From contig CM018031.1 in assembly GCA_008638375.1 (NCBI GenBank), positions 14,438,062 to 14,502,061 on the forward strand: a stretch of 64,000 nucleotides of DNA. Reading direction: 5' to 3'. The translations under genes and the position numbers were made by a program. The notes below the pieces were generated by a model. It was given only the letters and a program-made list of their open reading frames with translations, had not been told where the DNA came from and searched no databases. Positions 42,508 to 54,647 of this stretch are shown in pieces. The DNA comes from Nyssa sinensis (lineage: Eukaryota > Streptophyta > Magnoliopsida > Cornales > Nyssaceae). Position 1 is the first letter of the stretch. Each line of letters opens with the position of its first letter.

Positions 42508-42751
42508 AACCTAGGGGTAGCTCAGTGGCACAAAGGATGGAGGTAAGTGTGTTAAAAGTACAAGTTTATAATTCGACTCCCACAAAAGTGAAAATCCCTT
42601 TGGCACCGTCCACTGAAAGAAGAATTTATCCACTAACAAGGTAAGCCTTGTTTTAGAAGACTTGTGTGGGCTGGAGAATTTACCTATTAACAAAATTGGG
42701 ACAATGTTCGGCAAGTGAGATTATCTTCATATTTATTAAAAAAAAAAACCT
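42508..42751 (+). mobile_element. Full-length tRNA-derived SINE inside the peroxidase pseudogene
   Basis: The element spans 42513-42746 and is flanked by AACCT (42508-42512 and 42747-42751). An A box, 'ggtagctcagtggc', starts at ~42516. A B box, 'aattcgactccca', starts at ~42573. The 3' end is A-rich. Removing the element and one duplication rejoins the peroxidase reading frame, which confirms both ends. Confidence 0.82.
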
Positions 42752-43261
42752 TCCCCAGATGCATCTGGGTTGTAACTGCACTGGATCATCACTCTCACTA
42801 TCATCACCTTTAAAGATCTCCGGATCAGAATGACAGAGACCCTTTGATTGCAGCAACTCCTGGAAGTAAACTGTGTCAAATATTGTTGTAGTTGCATCAA
42901 GTGGTGCCGTGTTGTCATCTCCGCCACTAACAGGGCAGCCCTTTCACAAGGAGGCAGCATACTCAGGGTCTATACTGGTATCATTATATTTCCTGGCCCT
43001 GAAAGTGGTGCATCTTGAGAGGCCAATGGTGTGGCCACCACAGAGGACGACCAAGTCTTTCAGGCCAGGTCCGTGAGATTGGAAGTTCGAGAGAAGGTTT
43101 GAGAAGTTGAATAATGGGGGAGGGAAATCTGTATTTGCATCGTTAAAACTTGCATTTCTTGCATCCCTTCTGCCTAGCTTGGTAAGATGGGCCTCCCAAC
43201 TGAAACATGACGCAAGACATTAACAATTAATTATCAGTCTTAGGTTGAGTTAAATCCCATC

Positions 43262-43283
43262 TTTATCACACACACACACACAC

Positions 43284-43314
<31 letters not shown>

Positions 43315-43316
43315 GG
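43262..43316. repeat. (CA)n/(CATA)n/(TA)n compound microsatellite
   Basis: Consecutive CA, CATA and TA repeats lie in the intron between the exon 2 and exon 3 parts of the peroxidase pseudogene. Confidence 0.9.
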
Positions 43317-43549
43317 TGTTGGGGGGCTGCTTAGAATGAAAACAGAGTCACGAGCAGCTAGCTATAGCTAAGATATCAGCACATGAGACCACACTGCCGT
43401 TGCAAGCGGAGTTCACAGCTGCTTTGATTTCATCGACCACATCAAGTCCCTGAGTGAATTCAAATTGGGTGCTGTAGTCTTTTCACCCTTAAAGTTGGCT
43501 GTATCATCCAGCAGAGTCGATCCATCACAACCCTGCTAGTGCAACCAAG

Positions 43550-45300
43550 AAAGTTTTCAAAGTAAACAAAGGGGAGTATTAAAGTCACACTGTGGCTGCA
43601 TAGATCTCTATTGCAGATAACATTTTAGCTCTCAGGATTTGAGGTATTCTAAAGAGTACTACTGTTCAATCTGAAAAGGTAGGCCGAAGTAGCATGCTGA
43701 TTAAAAACAATGGCATACTTAAGTAATTTATTACAAGTTTATGAGTCATTTCTTTTACATGTCTAGTCATTGACTAGTTGAGTTGGGCTGAAAAAGCATT
43801 TTTCATTCTAAAGATATGTATAGACTACACATTCATTGAGTAGCTAGCTTATACGAAATGCTCTTCTTTGACAAAGATGCCACTTTATTTTCACAGCATG
43901 GAAATATCACGTACTCTAAAATCATAGACCATGGAAGTTCGTGTATGCTGGCCGTAGTTTCTCTGCTTATTCCAGGGATCCAAGTGACTTATTAGGAATT
44001 TGCCTTTTTATTGATTCCTACTCTTGAATAAGGTACTCCACTCTAGGGATGAATCGAAAAAGAAATCATTATTGGTTCTATCTCCTATTAGTGACATTAT
44101 TTGATTGTTATAATAATATTTGAGACTGTAAACATTGTAACTTATAGAACTGGTTTTACTTAAAATATCAACTTGCAGCTTATCCCAATTGACAAAAGTT
44201 TGAAACAGGCCGTCAATGGTGGAGAGCTTGCTAGGAAATATAGAGGAGCTTGCGACAAGCCTTACACTGGCAATCCCTCTCACATTTTACTAACAAATAG
44301 CATACCCTTCATTTACTTCAATTCCCCTCCCCCCCACTTCCTCTTTAACCTGTTACTAACAATTGGCTCCTATCCATCCAGCGAGATACCAAAGGGTCAA
44401 CCCCCTCAAATTTTTTACATGCTACAAATGAGGAAAATGTTTGAGGGGTTGAGTTTTTTTTTTTTTTTGTGTCAGTTTCTTCTTCCTCCAGAATCTTAAT
44501 TGATGCTACTGCCACAATAAAATGTTAATTGGTCCATTTTGGCTTTTGCCCTTAAGTGGGACAGGCCATAGTCCAGTGCTCAATTTAGGATTGAAGGACC
44601 AAATACGAGAAAAGCCCATGCAAATCAATCAATATCGTTAGGATGCCAAAATGATACATCAAACATTCTACTTAAAAATAGTCATATTGTGTTCCGAAGC
44701 AAGGGATTTCCATTTGAGGTTAGTGAAATTGGTTATGGGATGTGATTTTAGATAACTCAAATAGGAGGGATTTTCATAAGACTCTAGATAAAAGATAATC
44801 TCTACAAAATGTTAAGAATTACAAGATAATGTAGAATAAATGACTTTTGATTTCATGGATTAATGAGAGTGTTTCAAGGCACGTTCGAAGCAAAGTCATG
44901 TGTGGATTAATGATGACCCGAATGTAACCCGACCCAAAAATTGGGCAATTTGAAAAAAAAATTGACCCGCCAATTTTGAGCCGTTTCCTTGTATTTTTTC
45001 ATTTCCTAATTGTGTTCGAATTCGTATTAATAATTTTTTATACCACAAGTACAAGAAATTAGTAGTTTCCTAATTATTCTAATAGAAGGAGTTAGTAACT
45101 TATTAGGATTAGTAGTTTTAACTTTATAAATATGATATATTAGACCTCTTATTATTTAGTTTATAAATAATATTTTAATTTCAAAATTGAAAAGGAGTCC
45201 ATTTTGTTCTTGATTTATAAGAAATCAATGTGTTCGATTTTCTTTTACATTTTTATGTTGTGTTACAAGGTGAATAGGGTTAAGAGCTTGCCCTGTGAAG
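43550..45300. other. Intergenic region with an unidentified short open frame
   Basis: No exon was firmly recognised. A piece at about 44173-44300 (+) follows an intron-like 'caacttgcag' and reads LARKYRGACDKPYTG, which I cannot place in a family. The block at about 44900-45260 is AT-rich with 'taactttataaatatgatat' and resembles an old LTR, without a partner. Confidence 0.35.
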
Positions 45301-45309
45301 TCATGCTCG

Positions 45310-45397
45310 GTGAATGTGGCAGATTGCAATTTGCAGCATTGATGCCTTTACAATCAAATTCCATGATCTTTATCCAGTTTTCAAAGTCTCCAATTTC
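45310..45397 (-). pseudogene. BLOS1: Isolated exon resembling BLOS1 (BLOC-1 subunit 1)
   Basis: On -, after an AG acceptor ('gcttgaacag'), the sequence reads EIGDFENWIKIMEFDCK then GINAA. This closely resembles my recollection of the C-terminal exon of plant BLOS1, a coiled-coil subunit of the BLOC-1 endosomal trafficking complex. After that the match fails: the expected Arg/Asn-rich end is altered and the frame runs on without the family stop. No other BLOS1 exon was recognised nearby, so it looks like a stray fragment. Partial sequence in a longer gene outside my recognition cannot be excluded. Confidence 0.55.
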
Positions 45398-46263
45398 CTG
45401 TTCAAGCAAACCCATATATAAGTTAAGAAGGAAAGAGCTTAATCATGCTTAATAAACACCATTAAACAAAAGGCCGCCTAATCGTCGTTGTCTCATAAAT
45501 TAAGATTTTTAAACCAATATTACCTGGAACGTTGGATCGTTATGGTACAGGAAACGGGAACGGGAATGTAAATCGTCACTTGTCATAAAACATGGGACGT
45601 TAGGAGTAGGCTTTCTTTGGATCGCTTTGTTAGAACGAAAGACGTTTGTTTGAACTTGATATGCTTTTTAATTATATTTATAATAATATTGGTATGAATA
45701 TATAAATACCAAAAAGATTTCAATGAATCCAAACAATTATAATAAAATTTTAATGATGTGTGTGTATTTTATATGATTTTTTGAAACTTTTGATATTTTA
45801 GATTATAATGCTAAATCTTGCATTCTAAATTGCTAATGATTTATGTTTTGGATCGTGCAATCTCAATTCGCAATTTGCTAAGAAAAGAGCGAAATGTGAT
45901 AACCATGTTTTTAACCAACTATTTAGCAATTGTAAAACTAATAGGTATTTGGACATCTAATGGTAATCAACCCAGACCAGAGCATATCACATAGTCTTTG
46001 AAGATGCATTTTGGTGACGAAGGCATCAACAGGATCATCATACCACAATGGAAATGAGATCAATCATTTGAATCCAATAACGCACTTGTATTAACCAAAC
46101 ATTATGAGAAACAAGGGCTCATTTGAATGTCATCAAAAGTACAACAAATCCTTTGAAATCCAATCAAAAATCAAAGGGCTAAATTTGTTTCAATGAAAGG
46201 GTCGAGGAAAGTAGATGGGAACTTGACTAGATAAAGGCTAAAGCATAATCCACACGACCAAAG

Positions 46264-46379
46264 ACTCAACCTCCAATAAAAGCTGCCGGCAGTGAGAAAT
46301 GTCCAGCACTGAAGAATCCAGAACAGCAAAATGCCCCCACATGAACAAGCTCATGAGCAACTCCATAAGGAAACTGATA
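46264..46379 (-). other. Unidentified open segment ending at a transposon junction
   Basis: On - the segment reads VAHELVHVGAFCCSGFFSAG and then a stop at 46266. I do not recognise the family. HELVH fits the HExxH zinc-protease pattern, but chance is likely in such a short piece. The frame upstream of it is TIR-element sequence starting at 46380. Confidence 0.25.
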
Positions 46380-47550
46380 GGCCCTGTTTGGATACCAACT
46401 CGTTTCACTCATTCTCAAATTTTTTTTTGAAAAACCTGTTTGGATAGTCATTCTCAAATTTTTTTTGAAAAACCTGTTTGAATACCAACTCCGAATTTCA
46501 CTCCCAATACAACTCTCAAAAGCTGTTTCAAATCTTCTTGCAAAACAATGGGCTTAACCAATTTATCCAGAACGGAAACCCTAAATCCACTCTCGATCTA
46601 AACACGAAGTTCAGAGAAAAGACAGAGAAGAGAACAAAGAAACCAAGAACAAAAGCAAGAAAATAGCAGTGGCAAGAGCAGCCTTTGCGGGACCCTTCGT
46701 CTTCGAGCAGCCCTACTTCTTTGATGACATCGCATTCCTTCCAAGGCTTCTGGCCCTTCCGGTTATGTCGTCCAGCAGATCCGTCGTTGGGTGAGATCTT
46801 GCGAGATCCGGGCTTGAGAGATCCTGAAAACCGGCTGGAGGAGGACTTCCGGGAGTGGCGGCCCACGAAGGAGTGAGAGTGGGTGGTGAGACCATCGATC
46901 TTAGCACCGGCGAGGAATGGAACGACGTCGTGGTCTTCTCCCCATCGTGGGAGTCACGCAACGGGCTCTAGACGAAGTACACCAGCCGTCTGGGCGACCT
47001 CGTCGGCGACGATGGTGCGAGGCTTGTCACCTGAGGAAGGGTTTGATCCGGCTGTCAACTAAGGAAATTCCGAGGGGAGTGAGAATGGAATGACCTTAGG
47101 AAGTTTGGGAGAAAAAGAAAAGAAGAGAAAAAAACAATTTTAATTTTTATCAAAGTATAGAGAAAAAAAAAAGAAAAAAAAAGAGGTCATTATTCTTGTT
47201 TTGATGTTTAGTAAAATAAATAAATTATAAAAATTATTTGATAATTATATTTTTTTTATATTTGAAATTTTTAACATTGATAATTATAAATATTTTTTGT
47301 ATTTTAAAAAATTTATTAAATAAATTTTATTTTCTTTTTAAATTTTAATTTCTAAAGAGTTTAAATAAATTAATTTCAATTTCTATTCTATCCAAACACA
47401 TTTTCACAATTTTTAACTCAAAAATTGAATTCTGATTAACATAATTAAACGCATTTTCGTAATTTTCAAAAAATCAATTACAAAATTTTGAAACACATTT
47501 CAGAAATATTTTTTAAAAAATCATATCTGAATCACTATCCAAACGCAGCC
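46380..47550. mobile_element. TIR transposon carrying a captured host gene fragment (Pack-type)
   Basis: The left end GGCCCTGTTTGGATA and the inverse of the right end (GGCTGCGTTTGGATA) match at 12 of 15 positions. Near the left end a ~50-bp unit 'ctgtttggata..ttctcaaatttttt..gaaaaac' is tandemly repeated. The subterminal DNA is AT-rich, while the interior (~46680-47060) is GC-rich and derived from a LEA_2 gene. Flanks are ATA on the left and GTA on the right, so a 3-bp duplication is possible but not proven. The superfamily (PIF/Harbinger or hAT) is therefore open. Confidence 0.7.
46528..47045 (-). pseudogene. Captured LEA_2 / hydroxyproline-rich glycoprotein gene fragment (At1g45688-like)
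   Basis: On -, the order of motifs matches the N-terminal half of the plant LEA_2-type membrane protein family typified by At1g45688. These are TSLAPSSPTRSPRR, RDSHDGEKTTTSFHS, GRHSRKSSSSRFSGSLKPGS, RKISPNDGS, KGQKPWKEC and the start of the membrane segment CYFLAFVLGFFVLFSVFSL. A Gln codon of the conserved VYYVQSP is now a stop (VYFV-stop-SP at ~46967). A one- or two-base indel near 46880 splits the fragment into two frames. The C-terminal LEA_2 domain is missing. The fragment lies wholly within the TIR element, so it was most likely picked up by it. Confidence 0.82.
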
Positions 47551-50500
47551 GTACTCTTTTCCCTTTTCTTAATTCGTTTTTATTATAATTTTTTTTGGAG
47601 CTTCCTAGCATCTACAGTGACAAGGATAATAGCCCAACAACAGGGACAAATCCAGGAATTTACTCTTTTGGTAGGGTAATAAGGAGGGGTATATTTGAAT
47701 CAATGTTAACCGGGATAAAAAAGTAAGGAGGGGCCAAATTGAAATTAAGATAGAAGTAAGGCATGAAAAACTTTAAACCCAAAGAAGGCAAAAACATAAA
47801 TTGAAACAATCTATTTGGATTTTTTTGAAAAGTATAAAAAAATCAAATAAAAAGGATTGATGGGGAAAACTGACCATAAAAAATTCAAATAAAAAAGATT
47901 GATGGAGAAAGTTGACCCTCACAGTCACAGTCTCAGAAGCTACAGCACCTTTGTTAATGTATATTGAGTGTGTATCCTCATACTGACCCCATATAGGATT
48001 CACCTACCTACATTTATTACTTGCCTAGCCACCTTCACCTACCCACTTGTCATATATGGCCTCTACATACCCCCAAGTGTAAAGCCTATGCACTCGAGTC
48101 AATATAGTCATTTGATTTATACTTAGATGAATTGATACTTACTATTATAAGTCTCATTAACGAAACTGACTTTGTGTGAATATAAAAACATATGAGTATT
48201 AATACATGAATATTTAAATATTACTTTTGTAACTAATTGTACACCACTTTGTTCTTTGGTCTCAAATCATCATTGCCTCACAAAAGTAAGGACACCTAAC
48301 AGCGGTGACAAAATCAACCTATAGCCTCCAAGATGGAAGCCGCACTTCCACGGCACCTCCAAGTTGAGAAATGAGAAAGTGGGGTGTTTGTTAATAGCCA
48401 CCATAATTGTGGCTGCCAATGCTCGAATTTCGACTCAATCCACTTCTCATTTGTGAAAGATTCTTGGACACCACCATTCACAGCATCTATCAGACGCGCA
48501 CCGCAGTTCTAATCGCATCTTTCTTCACTTCTGTTTTTTAAAAAAGTATGAATTCGAGGTAAGTGATTCAAAACTGAATTCAAGCATAGAGTCATCAACT
48601 AGGGTTTCACGAATACAAAACCCTAACTCAGATTTCACAAAAGATGCATGCGTAGATGACGTTTGAATACAGGAAAAGTAGAGAGAAACTAATCGGTGTG
48701 TTTCCTAAGTTTGATTGAAGTGTGGTGGTGATCCTCGATCCGTCTTGGTGGGGTAGAGCACGCGCTAGGGAAGTATTCTTGAGGGAGGTTTGGCACGTCG
48801 CGTATTAATGTATCATTTTAATAACACTTTATTATATATATTATGTCTCACTAAAAAAAATGAGTCATATTATACATGATAAGACACTATTGGATGGATA
48901 CATTGTTACCTCACTGTACTACATCCATTCAAAAAAAAATTTATGTCGGGAATAATTGTGGCAAACAAATAATCCGTAGTCTTAGGTTAGATGGCATTAG
49001 TAATAATATACGTGTGACCTGCCTATTATTTTAGAGTACACATTAAAATAGAAAAATTATTCATTACATCAGAATCAATGTACCTTGTAGTTGGAAGATA
49101 TGTCACATGCAAAGTTCCGTGTACATATGACATGTCATAGACCATGATTCCAAGATAGTGTGAAATATCAAATGCCAGATTGAGTTTCGATTCTTACTTA
49201 CATCGGATTATCGTGTACCTTAATAGGGTTTAACATGCCATATTAAGTAAGAGCAATTCCAACAATGTGAAATATTTTTTGATCTAAAAAAACTAATTTA
49301 CATATTGTTACAATATTTATGCAAACACCAATAACTCTCAACATTACATTATTCTAAGAATGATAATTAAATTACAGTAACAATGCATCCGAATCTATGC
49401 GCCTTGTGATTGGATGATATATTATGTGTAATTTAGTGAGTTTATGCGTATGTGACATATCATAAACTATAATCCTAAAAGAATACCAAATATCAAATGC
49501 TAGAATATGTTTTGATTCTTATATGCAATCGGGTCATCCTGTACCTTAATATGGTTTAACATGCTATATTAAATAAGAGCAGTTCTAACAAAGGAAGTTA
49601 ATTGAAATAATATAACCCTGGTAAGTCACCTTATCTATCATTTCCATCCATTAACTCTCATAATCTCTTGATTTCCGTAAAATCAAACAAAAATTGAGGA
49701 AAAATAGAGGATATTATAATCAAAGATGAAAAAATTTACATTTTTTGATCATCTCTCCACCTATGATAATCATTCGGTGTGCAAATCGGGTATATTAAAT
49801 GTTGGGGCTGATAAATATAAAAATGAGAATTTACGTTTAAAAATTATTAATTTATATATGAATAATGTCAAATATTATATCTATTTTCTGTTAATATTTC
49901 TTTTAATATATTTTCTAAATAGAACTATCACAAAATAATAACTTTAACTTGTGAAGAGGACAAAAGAAGTTCAAAAGAAAACTTATATAATTATAATAGT
50001 TAGTGCTTAAGATTGATGTCGTGTAAGTGCTCACTTTTTATGTTGTTGGTGTGAGTTTGATTTTTTATTTTCACATTCTTGTATAAAAAAAATAATAAGT
50101 AATATCCGTTTAAAAGAGATTCAAATTATAGAAGTGTTAAAAGAAATAAGTAGTATTATCGAATAGAAGTGCTGATCAGGAGAAAGAGTTGAATTTTTGA
50201 TAAAAAATTATTCAAAAATGATTATATGGTAAATTTTACTTTTCTGTCCTTTATTTAACAAATAATTCATGTGCATATATATATATATATATATGCAAAT
50301 TGAATAAACATCAAATATATATATAATAAATATTATATATTATGAAAAATATATTAATATGAAATATTAATCAATAAATAGATTGTATAGATATATAATA
50401 TATAATATGTATTTGAAATATAATATATATATATATATATACACATACAATACAACTTATATACATATATATATATATATAATGTTGATAAAAGTAAAGA

Positions 50501-52003
50501 AAAATGAGAAGAAAGAATGAGAAGTGGGACATATTGACGTGGAAAGAATAGAGGATAAAAATGTAAATTACGGAACTTCTTTTTAAAAGCGCCTAACAAG
50601 TGCTTCTTTCAATAGTAAAAGTTATGTCTTCCAAATGGCTAAATAACAAGAGAGGTTACATTTTCTACCAGGAAATGGTGAAGTTGGCCACAGGACGCAG
50701 CCCCAAACGGGGCCTATAAAGTTCATCAAATCACGTTTCTTTGAAATTTGAATACATATCATGTAAAATAAAACCCATACCATGGTCAACTTTCTTTTCT
50801 TAAACAAAGTTGCGCCAAATCTTGTAAAAAAAATAAATAAATATTTGAAAAAAAGCAAACATCCTGGAAATGTTTGATATTTCATATATGATTACCTATT
50901 TTTGTTTATTTATTAATCTGTCAAGGATATTTTTTTATATTAATTATATATTTTGTTATTTTATTTAAATTTTTAATAAAAATTATGATAATTTATGTCA
51001 ACATGTAAACAAATTAGTTAAAATTTTTAGATAAATGTAACATTATTCTATTATAAAATAATGAAAAATCACAAAGTCCAATTCATTTCTTCAATACTTT
51101 TGTGCGTTCTTCTTCCATTTGTGTTCTTCCTAATTTTGTGTTCATAGTTGGAGATTACTGTTATTTTCAGATCAAGGTAAGTCGATTTTACAACTAAAAA
51201 ATAATAATAATTGAAATTTCAACAATAATACTTGATTTTAAATTAGATAAGAAGATTTTTTTTATCTTATTAGTACACGTGTCTCTATTAAAATATACTA
51301 TATATACAATCACATGAATATTATATGATTATTTATTTTCAAATAAAATATAAAATTAATTAAAACAAAAATAAATATATAATAAATTATAATTAAAATA
51401 CATATTCAAATCAAATAAAATTCTTCTTACTCAATTTCAAATAAAATAATATATAATTTAAATTCACATCATTTGCTAATTATGAATCACACTTTACTAT
51501 AAGGAAAAGACAATTCTTCTTAGTAGTCGAACAAACTTTTAGCTAATTAAGAGTAACAAAATTTATTAGAGGATGCAATGCTGAATAATTCAAAAGGAAA
51601 TCACTTTCAATAAGGCCAATTTTTCTACGAAAATTAACGACTTTGAAAACAACCAAACATCATAATGATTTTTCTTTGAAATTAATGTTGTTCCGACCTT
51701 GTTGGAAATAGCAGCCGTTGTTTTGCATTTCTCATGTCCAACTTTGCCACTTATTCTTCTTATTCATGCAAGCTGACATCAAAGTAGTTACTGTATTAAT
51801 TTCATTTCTTGGACCAAGTTGACGGACGAAAATGATGACTGAAAAAGAAGGAACAACCTACAGGTGATGATTACTTCTAACAATGCTAATCAGGCAGGTG
51901 GCGGTTCTCATGTTGAAAAAACAATTATTATCTTTTAACTTTAATTTTGTTATAATTTAAAAATTACACCCACAAAAATTTTAATATTTCTATAACAGTT
52001 TTA

Positions 52004-52044
<41 letters not shown>

Positions 52045-53840
52045 GCCTTCAAACACAAAATCTTTGGTTCGTCATTGTTTAGGACATATTTAAAAAATTA
52101 TTTAAATTTAGACTTAAAACTTAAATTTAAATTTAAATTCTTTAAAAATAATTTTACTTCCAATTCTAGATTTAAATCATATCAAATTTTTACTCAAATT
52201 CAAATCAAATTTATAAAATATTATTCATAAATTTAAATTACTATTTAAAGTCAACTTTAAAATATTTAAGACATAGATGAATTTTTTTTCAAAAAAATTA
52301 AATAAAATCTTAAGTGACCATAAAAAACTTTATAACAAATGAAGATTTGAGTAAACATCACATATGGCCTAACATAAATCAATTTGATTAGAGTTCATTA
52401 GTACAAGTTTGAGCGGAAACATATCGAGATTTTTTCTCTTTAAACAATAAGTCAAAATCGAGCCTCATATTATACGTACATATATTTATATTAGTTCTTC
52501 CATACTTCATCAATATTTTTAAAAATATTAGTGCAAGCTTAAAAAAAATTATTAAATAATTTTGATACACTACATGTCAATACACATTTTTAATAATAAT
52601 CTATTACATGTACTCTATTTTATTAAAAATAAATAAATCATATTTAATAATATTAAATTATTACATTGACACCTCAATACGACAAATCCATTCAAATTGA
52701 TTAATATGTTTAGATGGGGCCAAATGAACTTTCATTGGCCTTTGACGAGACTTAAAAGGCATAGTTTACATTTTAGAATCTTTGATAAAAGCATGAATGC
52801 AATAAAGATTAGGTGTTGACAAGATAATTTGACAGCTGGATTAGAAAAATCAAATGAATAAAGTTATCCAGGATTTGGTAGCACATGATATCATAATTAA
52901 TTTAGTCTTCCCCATGACTTAGACGTCCATGAAAACATTTTGTTTGGATAGACAGAATCCGGTAAAAAATCATCCATCAAATTTAATGCATAGCTTATCA
53001 CATGGTCCATAACTTCAAAAGGTCAAATATTCACTTGAAACAGAGTTCTTGATCAGTTGATTCTGCATAGGGTTAGTGAGTTATATTGATTTTACATCAA
53101 TTCATTTGATATATATTTTTTACAATACTATCAATGTTATTTAAAAAGTTACTTTACAGAATTTTTATTTTAAAGCCTAGCATTGCTTTTTATCAAATAA
53201 AAAAAAAAAACAAATGGTGTTACATTATTTTTATCTCATATTTTTAATAACTATGACGTTACAGTATCTTTAATTTGAGCACTATTATCTAATTGAACTT
53301 CAAATCAATATAAAATAGAAAATAATTAAGATTTTGACTAGTTCGGTTGTTCATTTATTTGAATGCAATAATATTGTCGGTTCATTAAAAAAAAATATCA
53401 TAAAATTATTTGCTAAATAATGTTATATTATTTTATTAATTTTACACCAAATCATGATATGATATATACTTCCTCCAATATTATTATGTTATTTAAAAAG
53501 TTACTTTTGATTTTTTTTTTTTTTGTTTTTTTTTGAAGAAACCTAAGATTGTTATTCATGTGTATGTACAAATGATCTTATATTATTTTTATCTCTTATT
53601 TCTAATAACTATGACGTGACATTAATTTTTCTTTTTTTATGAATTGGTTAGGAATATTTTATATAGTTTACACATACTAAATTAAGTTTTTATTTTCATG
53701 ATATTCAAGTTCACTCTTTAATTTCTTACTATCAACGATTACAATAGAGTAAATTTGAATTCGAGACACTGAATTTGACACTAACTTTAATTGAGCACTA
53801 AAACTACACCTTGTATGCTGGTCTAAATCAACTACCAATA
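47551..53840. other. AT-rich gene-poor region
   Basis: No exon was recognised. A less AT-rich block at about 48300-48800 has no identifiable product. A diverged ~200-bp direct repeat occurs at 49068-49265 and 49381-49582. (AT)n microsatellites lie at about 50275-50294, 50422-50440 and 50464-50482, and a TC/TA microsatellite at 52005-52043. A second diverged direct repeat pairs about 53085-53260 with about 53440-53625. Both share 'ttatttaaaaagttactttt' and 'aataactatgacgt'. Confidence 0.5.
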
Positions 53841-53847
53841 AATTATT

Positions 53848-54367
53848 AGGGGGTTTGGGAATCAGGAACTGAGGATCATGAATGATTGTCTCTTGCTTAA
53901 ATGGTGGTGGCGTTTCGGTACAGAAAAAAATCTCTTTGGAAGAAAGCAATTTTGGGAAAGTATCAATCCTTGAATGGGATCTGGCTGCCTAATTCATCTT
54001 CTCCTAATAAATTTTCTCGTATATGACTGGACATTCTTAATGTCAATTCTAGACAGTCAACTCGTCACCAATTATTCATCTCAAATTTGAGCTTATAGAT
54101 TGGTAATGGCAAATTGATTTCATTTTGGAAAGATCCTTGGGTTTCTAATCAACCTCTATCAGCCTTATTTCTAAGACTCTTCAGTCTGTCTACTTCTAAG
54201 AATGGTAATCTGGAAGATTTCATAGCCTTTAGGCTTTCACCGAATAATTGATTTTTTTCTTTTCGCCGATCTCCTTTTGCATGTGAGGAAGAAGACATCT
54301 CAAGTCTCCAGGTTTTATTGTTTAATGCTCCTGCAATCTCTGATTCTCGCCTGGATTGTTTGACATG
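53848..54367 (+). pseudogene. LINE ORF2 fragment, left part (split by copia 2)
   Basis: It encodes the region after the reverse transcriptase of a plant L1-type LINE: GGLGIRN, then LLLKWWWRFGTEKNLF after a frameshift, then a SFWKDPW-type segment and downstream text. The reading frame at its right end continues exactly into 59258 once the copia element and one ACATG copy are removed. Several stops show it was already decaying. Confidence 0.7.
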
Positions 54368-54596
54368 TATTAGCAGATTAATTAGTAGTCCTTTTATTTT
54401 TGTCTCTATTATAACAGATAGTTTTTTTTAGAAGAATAGTTTGTTATTCTTAGTGGCTGAGGTGTACAACCTCTCCGTGATATGTGGGATAGGTGATGTA
54501 CCAAGGCATCCATCATATATACTTTGTACTGTCCATATTTCTTTTTCAATTTGAGAGAATGTTTTATTCTTCTTCTTTCATTCTTCCATTGTAGTA
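54368..54596 (+). repeat. 5' LTR of copia element 2
   Basis: It starts TATTAGCAG and ends TTGTAGTA immediately before the primer-binding site. Confidence 0.85.
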
Positions 54597-54647
54597 TGGT
54601 ATCAGAGCATTTCTTCTGCTGCGTCTATTTCACCCCTCGTCTAGAAA

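Larger units (their letters stand above)
42436..43545 (-). pseudogene. Class III peroxidase pseudogene, converging with the gene at 38296
   Basis: On - the exon 2 part (~43540-43365) has [19 protein letters not shown] and, after a frameshift, VVSCADILA. From 43200 to 42752 comes KLGRRDARNASFNDANTDFP and the proximal histidine motif GGHTIGLSRC. No intron separates the last two segments, unlike the neighbour. Then a SINE interrupts, and the C-terminus resumes at 42507 with FGKDFGASMIKIGNGEIK and a stop at about 42436. Lesions: a frameshift just after LGGPSY, a frameshift in exon 2, a stop near 42850 and the SINE. Exon 1 was not found. It is not a simple copy of its neighbour, as the sequence differs widely. 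Confidence 0.82.

Noticed and set aside
44173..44499. Open frame starting MQLIPIDKSLKQAVNGG as a gene
   Set aside because: No family recognised. The second half is low-complexity UTR-like sequence. Only the possible exon-like start is mentioned.
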